The notes under the pieces were generated by a model. That model was given only the letters and a program-made list of their open reading frames with translations. It was not told the DNA's origin and made no database searches. Shown here piece by piece: positions 7,282 to 15,236 of a stretch of DNA of 18,632 bases. The stretch is taken from contig DATCDK010000293.1 of the NCBI GenBank assembly GCA_036510735.1, positions 1-18,632 on the forward strand. Direction: 5' to 3'. Origin of the DNA: PALSA-607 sp036510735. Lineage in GTDB: Bacteria > Actinomycetota > Actinomycetes > Acidothermales > Acidothermaceae. The position numbers and the translations under genes were made by a program. Positions within the stretch are counted from its first letter, which is position 1. Each line of letters starts with the position of its first letter.

Positions 7282-8484
7282 TTACCCCAGCGATTCGGTG
7301 GCGACCACGGCAGCCGCGCGGGCGGTAGCCGCGTCGTACACCTGTACTCCGTCGACCCAGGTACGCGCCGGCTGCAAATCGTCGTCCCACCACACGAAGT
7401 CGGCGTGCGCACCCGGCGCCAGCCGACCGAGGTCAGGTCGCTGCACTGCATCTGCAGGCACCGTGGTCGCGGCCGACAGCACCTCGGCGATGTCGCGACC
7501 GAAGCCGACCAGGTTGCGGACAGCCTGGTCGAGAAACGTCGCTGCGCCCGCAACGGTCCCGTCGAGATTGCGAGCTAGTGGCACCCCGGTCGAGATGGCA
7601 ATTTGCTGGCCTCCGAGCTCGTAGGTACCCGGCGGCATGCCCGCGGGGGCGACCGCGTCGGTGACGAGTGCGACCCTGCCCGGCGCAGCGTTCAGCGTGA
7701 TGGCGCAGGCTTCGGGGGAGACGTGCTCGAAGTCGGCGATGAGGCCGATGGTCATGGCTCGCTCATACAGCGCTTGCCCTGACACGCCGGGTTCGCGGTG
7801 GTCGAAGCCTCGCTGTGCATTGAAGATGTGCGTCACCATGCGGGCACCTGCGAGTACCGCCTCGTGTACTTGCGCCCCCGTCGCGTCAGAGTGCCCGACT
7901 GACACCACGATGCCCGCCGCGACAAGCCTGCGGATCGCCTCAAGCGCCCCTGGCAACTCGGGAGCAAGCGTCAGCATGGTGATCTGTGCGGTCGCCATGG
8001 GATCGGCCAGCAAAGCGTCGAGGTTGGCCGCATCGGGTTCAACCATGAACCGCACGTCGTGCACACCGCGTCGCCGATGCGACAGGAAGGGGCCCTCGAC
8101 GTGGACGCCGAGTGCGTGCGCTCCGCCCGCTTCGTCAAGACGACGCCGCACTGATGCAAAACGAAGCAGCCCGGCGACCAGGGCAGGGATCGGATTGGTG
8201 ATGTAGGTCGGCTGGAATGCAGTCACACCGACGCTTGGCAAGGCTCGCGCGACCATGTCCCATTCGTCGTCGGTCGCGCGAACGAAGTCGACGCCGAGAC
8301 ACCCATTGATCTGCAGGTCGATGAGGCCGGGGGAGAGCAATCCGCTGTCGAGCGCGACGTGGTCGATGGACGCCGGCGGCCGACCTTCGATGACATCGAC
8401 GATCCGGGTGCCGTCGACGACGATGGCCCCTGGGCCGATCAGGGCCCCCTCGACCAGCAGTCGCGGGGCGGAGATGATGGCCAC
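7282..8484 (-). CDS. nagA: N-acetylglucosamine-6-phosphate deacetylase
   Basis: A 400-residue amidohydrolase that removes acetate from GlcNAc-6-P to give GlcN-6-P, the DasR effector. Landmarks: SPGLIDLQINGCLGVDF (51-67), HVEGPFLS (128-135, metal ligand Glu130), VGHSDAT (196-202, His198), MVTHIFNAQRGFDHREPG (216-233, His219), DFEHV with His254, and VTDAVAP with catalytic Asp276. The usual amidohydrolase His-x-His is replaced by Gln58-x-Asn60, as in E. coli NagA, which uses one metal. GTG 8484 is preferred because AAGGA precedes it at good spacing. A longer open frame to 8859 would run through the murQ promoter and gene. It is convergent with the SIS gene and divergent from murQ, with two dre-like sites between. 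Confidence 0.93.
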   Translation of the reverse strand: MAIISAPRLLVEGALIGPGAIVVDGTRIVDVIEGRPPASIDHVALDSGLLSPGLIDLQINGCLGVDFVRATDDEWDMVARALPSVGVTAFQPTYITNPIPALVAGLLRFASVRRRLDEAGGAHALGVHVEGPFLSHRRRGVHDVRFMVEPDAANLDALLADPMATAQITMLTLAPELPGALEAIRRLVAAGIVVSVGHSDATGAQVHEAVLAGARMVTHIFNAQRGFDHREPGVSGQALYERAMTIGLIADFEHVSPEACAITLNAAPGRVALVTDAVAPAGMPPGTYELGGQQIAISTGVPLARNLDGTVAGAATFLDQAVRNLVGFGRDIAEVLSAATTVPADAVQRPDLGRLAPGAHADFVWWDDDLQPARTWVDGVQVYDAATARAAAVVATESLG

Positions 8485-8543
8485 CCGGATCCTTTCGGTG
8501 CGGAGAACCCGCGGTGGCGAGTCTGGCGTACTCGATTGCTTCG

Positions 8544-8572
8544 ATTCTGGACTAGACCAATCCGAGTGTCTA
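8544..8572 (-). promoter_or_regulatory. Candidate nagA promoter
   Basis: On the minus strand, TAGACA (8572-8567, five of six) and CAGAAT (8549-8544, four of six) are separated by 17 bases. Transcription would start near 8537. dre operator 4 fills part of the spacer. Confidence 0.55.
8548..8559. promoter_or_regulatory. dre-like DasR operator 4
   Basis: TGGACTAGACCA matches the dre core at 11 of 12 positions. It lies between the -35 and -10 elements of the inferred nagA promoter. Confidence 0.78.
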
Positions 8573-8576
8573 GCAT

Positions 8577-8604
8577 TGCCACGGAATTGGTCCAGACCAA
8601 TGTT
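8577..8604 (+). promoter_or_regulatory. Candidate murQ promoter
   Basis: TTGCCA (8577-8582, five of six) is followed after 16 bases by AATGTT (8599-8604). Its -35 element stands back to back with the nagA -35 element, only four bases apart. dre operator 5 lies in the spacer. Confidence 0.5.
8588..8599. promoter_or_regulatory. dre-like DasR operator 5
   Basis: TGGTCCAGACCA matches the dre core at 11 of 12 positions. Flanking bases extend the symmetry to the 16-mer ATTGGTCCAGACCAAT (8586-8601). It lies inside the inferred murQ promoter, 40 bp centre to centre from operator 4. Confidence 0.8.
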
Positions 8605-8620
8605 CTCGCCTATGTTTCTC

Positions 8621-8628
8621 AAAGGAGG
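8621..8628 (+). promoter_or_regulatory. Strong murQ ribosome binding site
   Basis: AAAGGAGG is a near-perfect Shine-Dalgarno sequence. It supports the in-frame GTG at 8639, ten bases downstream, and rules out the upstream in-frame ATG at 8600, which it follows. Confidence 0.75.
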
Positions 8629-8638
8629 TGCCGCGAGC

Positions 8639-9568
8639 GTGCTGCCTGTCGAGGGTGACCCTGCAATGTTCGATGCTCTGAGCACCGAAGCGACTCGGCC
8701 CGAACTGGCGGACTTCGATCTTTGGACCACGATCGACAGCGTCCGGGTCTTCGCCGACGACCAGCTGAGCGTCGCCGCTGCAGTGCGTGACGCCGCCGCC
8801 TCGATTGCGGTCGCCGTCGACGCGATCGCGGACCAGATGACGGTGGGCGGGCGGCTCATCTACGTCGGCGCAGGCACCGGAGGTCGGATGGCCGCTGTCG
8901 ACGCCGCTGAGATCGGGCCCTCCTACGGCCTGCCGGGCCGCGTCATAGCGGTGCTCGCCGGCGGCCTCGAAGGCTTCACCGAGGGCCGCGAGTACTACGA
9001 GGACCTCGCAAGCGCGGGCGCGGCCGACGTCGACATCCTCGACCCGGGCCCGGACGACGTGGTGTTCGGTGTCAGCGCAAGTGGCTGCACGCCGTACGTG
9101 CTGGGCGGAATCGCCGCAGCTCGCGGCGCAGGATCACTGACCATCGGCTTCGCGTGCACGGTGAGATCGGAACTGGGGGCCGCGAGCGACTTGGCCATCG
9201 AGGTCCCGACCGGCGCCGAGATCATCGCCGGGTCGACCCGCCTGAAGGCGGGCAGCGCCCAGAAGTGCGTGCTCAACGCGATCTCGACCCTGGTGATGGT
9301 CAAGTTGGGCCGCACCTACGGGAATTTGATGATCGACGCCGTCGCCGACAACGCCAAGCTCCGCCGCCGGGCGCTGCGTGTCGTCGTCCAGGCAACTGGG
9401 GTCGTTGACGCTCGCGCCGCCGCTGTTCTGGATGAGGCGGCAGGCAACGCGAAGGTCGCGGTGGTTGCGTTGCTCGCTGGAGTCTCCACAAAACGGGCAG
9501 AAGAGGTCTTGCGGGCCGCTGCCGGTCAGGTCAGATACGCCGTTAGTCTTGCCGACGCGCGGGACTAA
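8639..9568 (+). CDS. murQ: N-acetylmuramic acid 6-phosphate etherase
   Basis: A 309-residue SIS-fold lyase (E. coli MurQ is 298) that cleaves the lactyl ether of MurNAc-6-P, giving GlcNAc-6-P and D-lactate in the cytosol. It matches E. coli MurQ along its length: GGRLIYVGAGTGGRMAAVDA (70-89), AAEIGPSYG (89-97) holding the catalytic Glu at 91, an acidic loop EGREYYED with Glu118 as candidate second catalytic residue, VSASGCTPYVLGG, GSTRLKAGSAQK, and YGNLMIDAVADNAKL. GTG 8639 follows a strong Shine-Dalgarno. The gene is divergent from nagA and shares its operator region. Its product feeds NagA directly. Presence of MurQ beside a DasR regulator and GlcNAc enzymes points to salvage of peptidoglycan sugars and not chitin alone. 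Confidence 0.94.
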   Translation: MLPVEGDPAMFDALSTEATRPELADFDLWTTIDSVRVFADDQLSVAAAVRDAAASIAVAVDAIADQMTVGGRLIYVGAGTGGRMAAVDAAEIGPSYGLPGRVIAVLAGGLEGFTEGREYYEDLASAGAADVDILDPGPDDVVFGVSASGCTPYVLGGIAAARGAGSLTIGFACTVRSELGAASDLAIEVPTGAEIIAGSTRLKAGSAQKCVLNAISTLVMVKLGRTYGNLMIDAVADNAKLRRRALRVVVQATGVVDARAAAVLDEAAGNAKVAVVALLAGVSTKRAEEVLRAAAGQVRYAVSLADARD

Positions 9569-9683
9569 TGACACCCTCCGTTAAGGATGTTCTAACCCGC
9601 ACGTACCATCGCGCGCAGGAGTGCGACCGGTTGCAGCACTGTAAGACGAACATGTACCGCCACATCTTCGAGGAGCCCCACTG

Positions 9684-10766
<1,083 letters not shown>

Positions 10767-10801
10767 ATCAGCTGTTCGTCAGGCGCACGGGTCGTCTCGC
10801 T

Positions 10802-12274
10802 GTGCCTGATCTGGTCGACCTCGTCCGGCGCCACACGTCGCTGGCCGATGCGGACCTTGACTGGCTCCACCTGCTTGTCGGCGAATGGCAGCTCCTCGCG
10901 GATCTGTCGTTCGCCGATTTGCTGTTGTGGGTCCGGACGTCGGAGCCGCCAGGCTTCATCGCGGTCGCGCAGATCCGGCCGGTGACGGCACAAACGGCAT
11001 ACGTCGAAGACAAGGTCGGTCAGCGGATCGCAGACGGCAAGCGAATCCTTGTCGACCGCGCGTGGCGTGAAGGCCGTATCTGCCGCGAGGGCGATCCGGA
11101 GTGGGGCGAAGGAATTCCGGTTCGCGAGGAGACGATCCCGGTTCGACGCGACGACCGCGTCATCGCCGTGGTCGCCCGGCACACGAACCTGGCGACGGCC
11201 CGCACGCCGAGCCGGCTCGAGCTGACCTACCTCGCGAGTGCGGCCGACCTCGCCCGGATGGTGGCAGAAGGCCGATTTCCCTTTCCGGGCGGCCAGGTCG
11301 ATTCGGATAGCTCGCCGCGTGCCGGCGACGGTTTGCTTCGCCTGGACGCCGAGGGGCTGGTGACTTACGCGAGCCCGAACGCGGTTTCGGCCTATCGGCG
11401 GCTTGGGCTGACCGGTGATGTCGTCGGTATCCACCTCGGTGAGACGACCGCGACGCTGGCGCCCCCGGTCGGCCTGGTGGACGAGCCGATCAGCTGGCTG
11501 GTCAGCGGTGGGTCGGGTCGCGAGTCGGACGTCGAAGTCGAGGCGCGCGGTGTCGTCTTGCGGCTGCGATCCATTCCGCTACTACCTGGTGGCGAGCGGG
11601 TCGGCACCTTGGTGTTGCTTCGTGATGTCACAGAGTTGCGGCGTCGCGAGCGCGCACTGGTGAGCAAGGACGCGACCATTCGCGAGATTCATCACCGGGT
11701 CAAGAACAACCTGCAGACGGTGGCGGCACTGTTACGGCTGCAAGCGCGCCGGCTCGACATCCCAGAGGCGCGTGCCGCTCTCGAAGAGGCGGTGCGGCGG
11801 GTCAGGGCAATTGCTTTGGTGCACGACACGTTGTCGCAAACGCTCGACGGTCCGATCGACTTCGACCCGGTCGCCGATCGCCTGATCGCGATGGTTGGTG
11901 AGGTATCGGCGGCGGAGTCCGGCTCGCTCCCACGACGGGTGGGTACGTTTGGGCAGCTGCCGGCTGGTCTTGCAACTCCTCTGTCAATGGTCCTGACGGA
12001 GTTGCTGCAAAACGCCCTTGAACACGGCTTGCGCGGTCGGTCTGGCGTGGTCGAGGTGTCGACCCGACGCCTTGAGCATGAACTCGAGATCGTGGTCGCC
12101 GATGACGGCGAGGGACTGCCCGTCGGGTTCTCTATGTCGGCGTCGCCGAGGCTCGGGCTGCAGATCGTCAGGACGCTGGTCGAGGGGGACCTGCGCGGTC
12201 GTCTCGACGTCAGCGAGCGGCCGGGCGGTGGCACGGTGGCGACGCTGCGAATCCCCGTGCGGTCAACGGATTAG
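10802..12274 (+). CDS. pdtaS: PdtaS-type cytosolic sensor histidine kinase
   Basis: A 490-residue soluble sensor kinase resembling M. tuberculosis PdtaS (Rv3220c, 501 residues), which phosphorylates the RNA-binding antiterminator PdtaR. The N-terminal GAF region has the conserved VGEWQLLADLSFADLLLWV. A PAS domain follows (about 180-285), then the HisKA_2 dimerisation box EIHHRVKNNLQTVAALL with candidate phospho-His at 297, and an HATPase domain with TELLQNALEHG (about 400), DDGEGLPVG (about 435) and LGLQIVRTLVEG (about 452). There are no membrane spans. The start is GTG 10802, 35 bases after the ATPase stop. It overlaps whiB1 tail to tail by four bases (TTAG). Gene order with whiB1 is that of M. 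tuberculosis. No pdtaR is in the window. Confidence 0.92.
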   Translation: MPDLVDLVRRHTSLADADLDWLHLLVGEWQLLADLSFADLLLWVRTSEPPGFIAVAQIRPVTAQTAYVEDKVGQRIADGKRILVDRAWREGRICREGDPEWGEGIPVREETIPVRRDDRVIAVVARHTNLATARTPSRLELTYLASAADLARMVAEGRFPFPGGQVDSDSSPRAGDGLLRLDAEGLVTYASPNAVSAYRRLGLTGDVVGIHLGETTATLAPPVGLVDEPISWLVSGGSGRESDVEVEARGVVLRLRSIPLLPGGERVGTLVLLRDVTELRRRERALVSKDATIREIHHRVKNNLQTVAALLRLQARRLDIPEARAALEEAVRRVRAIALVHDTLSQTLDGPIDFDPVADRLIAMVGEVSAAESGSLPRRVGTFGQLPAGLATPLSMVLTELLQNALEHGLRGRSGVVEVSTRRLEHELEIVVADDGEGLPVGFSMSASPRLGLQIVRTLVEGDLRGRLDVSERPGGGTVATLRIPVRSTD

Positions 12275-12522
12275 ACGGTTTGGGGGCGCAATCGCGCGCC
12301 GCGACGCTTGAGAGCGCGCCGTTCGTCTTCGGAGAGGCCACCCCATACGCCGGAATCCTGGCCCGTCTCGAGCGCCCACGCGATACAGGGCTCGGCTACC
12401 GGGCAACGCCGGCAGACGGCCTTCGCCTGATCGATCTGGAGAAGGGCTGGGCCGGTGTTGCCGATCGGGAAGAAGAGCTCGGGGTCTTCGTCACGGCAAG
12501 CAGCGCGGTGGCGCCAGTCCAT
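12271..12522 (-). CDS. whiB1: WhiB1-type iron-sulfur transcription factor
   Basis: An 83-residue Wbl protein. Cys9, Cys37, Cys40 and Cys46 occupy the cluster-ligand positions of M. tuberculosis WhiB1 exactly, and the G-V-W-G-G turn with the downstream basic tail (SEDERRALKRR) is intact. WhiB1 carries a nitric-oxide-sensitive [4Fe-4S] cluster and binds the primary sigma factor. The second ATG (12522) is chosen over 12531 because GAGGAG abuts the first ATG but lies nine bases before the second, and because the protein then begins MDWRH as in mycobacteria. The stop TTA/TAG overlaps that of pdtaS. A near-consensus CRP site lies about 210 bases upstream, in keeping with cAMP-CRP control of mycobacterial whiB1. 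Confidence 0.95.
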   Translation of the reverse strand: MDWRHRAACRDEDPELFFPIGNTGPALLQIDQAKAVCRRCPVAEPCIAWALETGQDSGVWGGLSEDERRALKRRGARLRPQTV

Positions 12523-12531
12523 GTGGTCCAT

Positions 12532-12537
12532 CTCCTC
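12532..12537 (-). promoter_or_regulatory. Ribosome binding site deciding the whiB1 start
   Basis: GAGGAG on the minus strand touches ATG 12531 but is nine bases from ATG 12522, favouring the shorter protein. Confidence 0.65.
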
Positions 12538-12732
12538 AGCAGTCAGCGGACAATCCCGCGCTCATCTACTCGTCGGGGCTCGGGGGTACGGGATTGCAGT
12601 TCAGGTGCTCGCGGGGCCAGGCGAGCGACGTCTCGGGCTAGGTCTGTGCCGTTCTTGCGCTTGCTAAACATGTCCGTCTTGTAGCAGTACCGACGCCATT
12701 ACCCAGATGTGAGTAGATTTGAAACATTTCCT

Positions 12733-12748
12733 TGTGAACACATTCACG
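12733..12748. promoter_or_regulatory. CRP-like (cAMP receptor protein) binding site
   Basis: TGTGA-N6-TCACG at 12733-12748 differs from the TGTGA-N6-TCACA consensus at one position. It lies upstream of whiB1, whose M. tuberculosis orthologue is regulated by the CRP-family protein Rv3676. It would be centred near -68 relative to a start predicted from the TACAAG element. Confidence 0.65.
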
Positions 12749-12792
12749 AAGTTCTCCGCGAACGCTGCTCCGCCCTCGACTAAATCAGGCGA

Positions 12793-12815
12793 CCGAGCCC
12801 TTCGCAAGGGTTCGG
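12793..12815 (-). terminator. Hairpin, possible lipid kinase terminator
   Basis: A ten-base-pair stem with one G-T pair (12793-12802 with 12806-12815) and a three-base loop lies about 100 bases beyond the lipid kinase stop. Only a weak T-rich stretch (GATTTA on the minus strand) follows, so termination is uncertain. Confidence 0.35.
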
Positions 12816-12873
12816 GCCTCGTGTATTTCGTGAACGTGGTGATTTGTACCTGTGGCTTACGACACACCTAGGG

Positions 12874-12913
12874 CTGGGCGCCTCCGGCGTGAGGGACTGG
12901 GCGCCTGCGGCGT
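12874..12913. repeat. Two-copy direct repeat at the lipid kinase 3' end
   Basis: CTGGGCGCCTCCGGCGT (12874-12890) recurs at 12897-12913 with one change (CTGGGCGCCTGCGGCGT), a period of 23 bases. The second copy touches the kinase stop codon. Each copy contains a GCGCC/GGCG hairpin-forming core. Confidence 0.6.
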
Positions 12914-13836
12914 CAAGCGATGACGGCGAGTGCCTCGGGCACGGAGAAGAGCACCGGATCGGAATGCTCACCCAGGTACTCACCGTCGACCTCGATCGGA
13001 ATCGGGTGCGTCGTGCGCAGCGTGAGCATGGCAACGTCGTGCAGCAAGACGCCCTTGCGCGTCGGGCCGCCGACGAGCAGGCGTCGCAGGTTGTTGCTGG
13101 TGCCGACGGTGCCAAGCCGACGCAGCGAGAAGGCGTCGAGGCCGGTCTCAAAAGATGCGTCGGGCGTGGGTTCGAGCGGCCGGTCACCGAAGTAGGTCCA
13201 GGGCGTGGTGTTCGTGACGATCGTCATGAACAACTTCTCCACCGGATCCTGGCCGGGAGTCTCCAGCGCGAGTGCCGGATGGCGCCGGTCGGTCTTGAAG
13301 AACTGGCGGAGCCCGGTTCGCATGAACAGAGCTGGCGTCGCCTTCGCGCCGTCAAGGCGATGGCGCTCGACCTCGCGGACGATCTCGGCGTCCAGCCCAA
13401 ATCCCGCACAGAAGGTGAACCACCGATCGAGCCCGGCGGTCGTCAGCCGACCCAAGCCGATCCGCCGCTCCCGGCCGGCTCGAAGCCGCTCGATCACGGC
13501 ACCGGTCGCCTCGATCGGTTCGGAGGGCAGGCCAAGCGCGCGGGCGAAGACGTTGGCGTTCCCGCCAGGGACGACGGCGAGGCGCGGGGTGTCAGGTCCG
13601 ACACCGTCTCGCAGCAGGCCGGTGACGACCTCGTTAACGGTGCCGTCGCCACCGACGGCGATGACGAGGTCGAACTGGTCGGCGCGAGCCTGGGCGGCGA
13701 GGTCAGCAGCGTGGCCGCGACTGTCGGTCTCGGCGACATCGATTTTTAGCTCGCTGCCAAGAGCGCGGACGATGACTTCACGCTTTCGCGGCGTCATGGC
13801 GGTTGCATTCAGATTGGCAACCAGCAGCGCTCGCAT
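12913..13836 (-). CDS. Diacylglycerol kinase-family lipid kinase
   Basis: A 307-residue protein of the DAGK catalytic family, which phosphorylates diacylglycerol or related lipids at the membrane. The nucleotide-binding GGDGT motif is at residues 62-66 within LVIAVGGDGTVNEVV, followed by VVPGGNANVFARALGLP (88-104), both typical. The C-terminal half forms the usual beta-sandwich ending in PIPIEVDGEYLG. Length is normal for the family. It lies beside whiB1 and pdtaS, as Rv3218 does beside Rv3219 and Rv3220c in M. tuberculosis, so it is probably the Rv3218 orthologue. The true lipid substrate cannot be read from the sequence. The start ATG 13836 gives the expected MRALLVANLNATA beginning. Confidence 0.88.
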   Translation of the reverse strand: MRALLVANLNATAMTPRKREVIVRALGSELKIDVAETDSRGHAADLAAQARADQFDLVIAVGGDGTVNEVVTGLLRDGVGPDTPRLAVVPGGNANVFARALGLPSEPIEATGAVIERLRAGRERRIGLGRLTTAGLDRWFTFCAGFGLDAEIVREVERHRLDGAKATPALFMRTGLRQFFKTDRRHPALALETPGQDPVEKLFMTIVTNTTPWTYFGDRPLEPTPDASFETGLDAFSLRRLGTVGTSNNLRRLLVGGPTRKGVLLHDVAMLTLRTTHPIPIEVDGEYLGEHSDPVLFSVPEALAVIA

Positions 13837-13896
13837 TGATCAAGGGTACGCCGTTGGTCTGCGCGCTCCGCAACACCCGGCGTGTCACGCACCGGC

Positions 13897-13902
13897 TATC
13901 TT
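13897..13902 (+). promoter_or_regulatory. Candidate -10 element for a leaderless transcript
   Basis: TATCTT ends six bases before GTG 13909, so transcription would start at or next to the start codon. No ribosome binding site or good -35 element is evident. Leaderless mRNAs are common in actinobacteria. Confidence 0.4.
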
Positions 13903-13908
13903 CGCTGC

Positions 13909-14304
13909 GTGCCAAAGCCCCAACCCCTCGGCGTCCCGCTGCTTGTTGCTGTTGTCGCTGCCGGTGTTGAGGCGCTGGGGCTTGCGTCGTCCGCCATTGG
14001 CTTGTCGGTGTACAAGCTGACAGGGCACCGACCGTTCGATTCCGGTGACCTGTGGGCCGTCGTTGGCATGGCAGCGATTGGCGCGATCGGTCTTGGTCTC
14101 GTGGTTCGCGGTCTCGCGCAGGCCCGGCGATGGGCGAGATCGCCGGCCGTATTGACGCAACTCATCGTGCTCCCGATCGGGGTGACCACGATCGCGCACG
14201 GCGGTGAGCTCGTGGGAATTCCGATGGCGGTGTGCGGGCTGGCAGGGCTGGTCGGCATCTTCGCGCCGTCGACGACGCAACGGCTGAACGAGTCACCGGA
14301 CTGA
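13909..14304 (+). CDS. Small integral membrane protein, probable Rv3217c family
   Basis: A 131-residue protein with four predicted membrane spans: VPLLVAVVAAGVEALGLA, LWAVVGMAAIGAIGLGLVV, PAVLTQLIVLPIGVTTIA and GIPMAVCGLAGLVGIF. A basic loop (AQARRWARS) precedes the third. No catalytic motif is recognised and function is unknown. Its place next to the Rv3218-like kinase matches Rv3217c of M. tuberculosis, also a small membrane protein. GTG 13909 is chosen over GTG 13882 because a -10-like element lies directly before it and translation from 13882 would start inside that promoter. It converges on sigF with five bases between stops. Confidence 0.75.
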   Translation: MPKPQPLGVPLLVAVVAAGVEALGLASSAIGLSVYKLTGHRPFDSGDLWAVVGMAAIGAIGLGLVVRGLAQARRWARSPAVLTQLIVLPIGVTTIAHGGELVGIPMAVCGLAGLVGIFAPSTTQRLNESPD

Positions 14305-14309
14305 AACGA

Positions 14310-15236
14310 CTACTCCTCGACGAGCAGTCCTTCACGCAGCTGCGCGAGGGTGCGGGCGAGTAGCCGCGACACGTGCATTTGCGAGATGCCGAGGTCGATG
14401 GCGATCTGCGACTGCGTCATGTTGCCGAAGAATCGCAGCAGCAAGATGCGCTTCTCGCGCGGTGGTAACTGATCGAGCAGTGGCTTCAGCGACTCGCGAT
14501 ACTCCACGCCCTCGAGCGACTCGTCGATGACCCCGAGTGTGTCGGCCACCGCGAGCGCATCGGAATCACCGCTCTCGGGGGTATCGAGTGAGACCGTCGA
14601 GTAGGCGTTGGCTGACTCCAAGCCTTCGAGGACGTCGTCTTCACTCATGTCCAAGAACGCGGCCAGTTCGGCGACCGTCGGTGAGCGGCCATTGCGTTGG
14701 GAGAGTTCACCGGTCGCCTTCGCGAGTGAGAGCTTGAGCTCCTGCAGCCGCCGCGGAACGCGGATCGCCCAACCCTTGTCGCGGAAGTGCCGTTTGATCT
14801 CTCCCACGATCGTGGGCGTTGCGTAGGTCGAGAACTCCACGCCGCGCTCCAGGTCGAACCGGTCAACCGACTTGATCAGCCCGATCGTGGCCACTTGCAC
14901 CAGGTCGTCGTGGAGCTCGCCGCGGTTGCGGAATCGGCGCGCGAGGTACTCGACGAGAGGCAGGTGCGTCTCGACGAGCTGATCGCGAATGGCGTGTCGC
15001 TCGGGCGAGCCCTCCGGCAGCCTCACCATCTCCGCGAAGAGCGCGCGGGCGCGGGCGCGATCGCTCGCAGCCTGCTCCGACCTGGCGGTGACGATGGGAA
15101 CGGCGTCCTCTGGCCCGGGAATTTCCACGGCGAGGACTTCTGAGGTCACGACTTCGCCGGTTGCTGGGTCGAGCGTCACTTCCGGCGTCGCAGGCTGAAG
15201 TTCGCCGTCCGCATGCACGTCGGGGCTGGTGCTCAC
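14310..15236 (-). CDS. sigF: SigF/SigB-family stress sigma factor
   Basis: A 308-residue sigma-70 group 3 factor of the SigB/SigF/SigG subfamily, directing RNA polymerase to stress or sporulation promoters. Region 2 is clear (LPLVEYLARRFRNRG, DDLVQVATIGLIKSVDRFD, FSTYATPTIVGEIKRHFRD, then KGWAIRVPRRLQEL), region 3 follows (GRSPTVAELAAFL), and region 4.2 ends the protein (MTQSQIAIDLGISQMHVSRLL). About 80 acidic, Pro/Glu-rich N-terminal residues precede the conserved part, longer than in B. subtilis SigB. GTG 15236 overlaps the rsbW stop (GTGA), indicating translational coupling with its anti-sigma factor. The open frame extends upstream to 15341, but that part overlaps rsbW. Confidence 0.92.
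   Translation of the reverse strand: MSTSPDVHADGELQPATPEVTLDPATGEVVTSEVLAVEIPGPEDAVPIVTARSEQAASDRARARALFAEMVRLPEGSPERHAIRDQLVETHLPLVEYLARRFRNRGELHDDLVQVATIGLIKSVDRFDLERGVEFSTYATPTIVGEIKRHFRDKGWAIRVPRRLQELKLSLAKATGELSQRNGRSPTVAELAAFLDMSEDDVLEGLESANAYSTVSLDTPESGDSDALAVADTLGVIDESLEGVEYRESLKPLLDQLPPREKRILLLRFFGNMTQSQIAIDLGISQMHVSRLLARTLAQLREGLLVEE

Larger units (their letters stand above)
12538..12912. other. Gene-free region upstream of whiB1 and downstream of the lipid kinase
   Basis: No credible gene is seen in these 375 bases, and base composition is locally richer in A+T around 12660-12780. It holds the CRP-like site, a possible minus-strand -10 element TACAAG (12684-12679), a hairpin at 12793-12815 and a short direct repeat at 12874-12913. 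Together this suggests a long whiB1 leader of perhaps 140 nt. The transcription start is not defined by the sequence alone. Confidence 0.6.

Noticed and set aside
8485..8859. Upstream extension of the nagA reading frame
   Set aside because: It runs through the divergent promoter region and into murQ on the other strand; a good start and ribosome binding site occur at 8484.
9588..9599. dre-like sequence TGTTCTAACCCG upstream of the MsiK-type ATPase
   Set aside because: Only 8 of 12 positions match and the symmetry is poor.
12664..12867. 67-codon minus-strand open frame upstream of whiB1
   Set aside because: No recognisable domain, and it covers the CRP site and hairpin in a region better explained as regulatory.
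13882..13908. Start at GTG 13882 for the membrane protein
   Set aside because: It would overlap the -10-like element and adds nine polar residues without a ribosome binding site.
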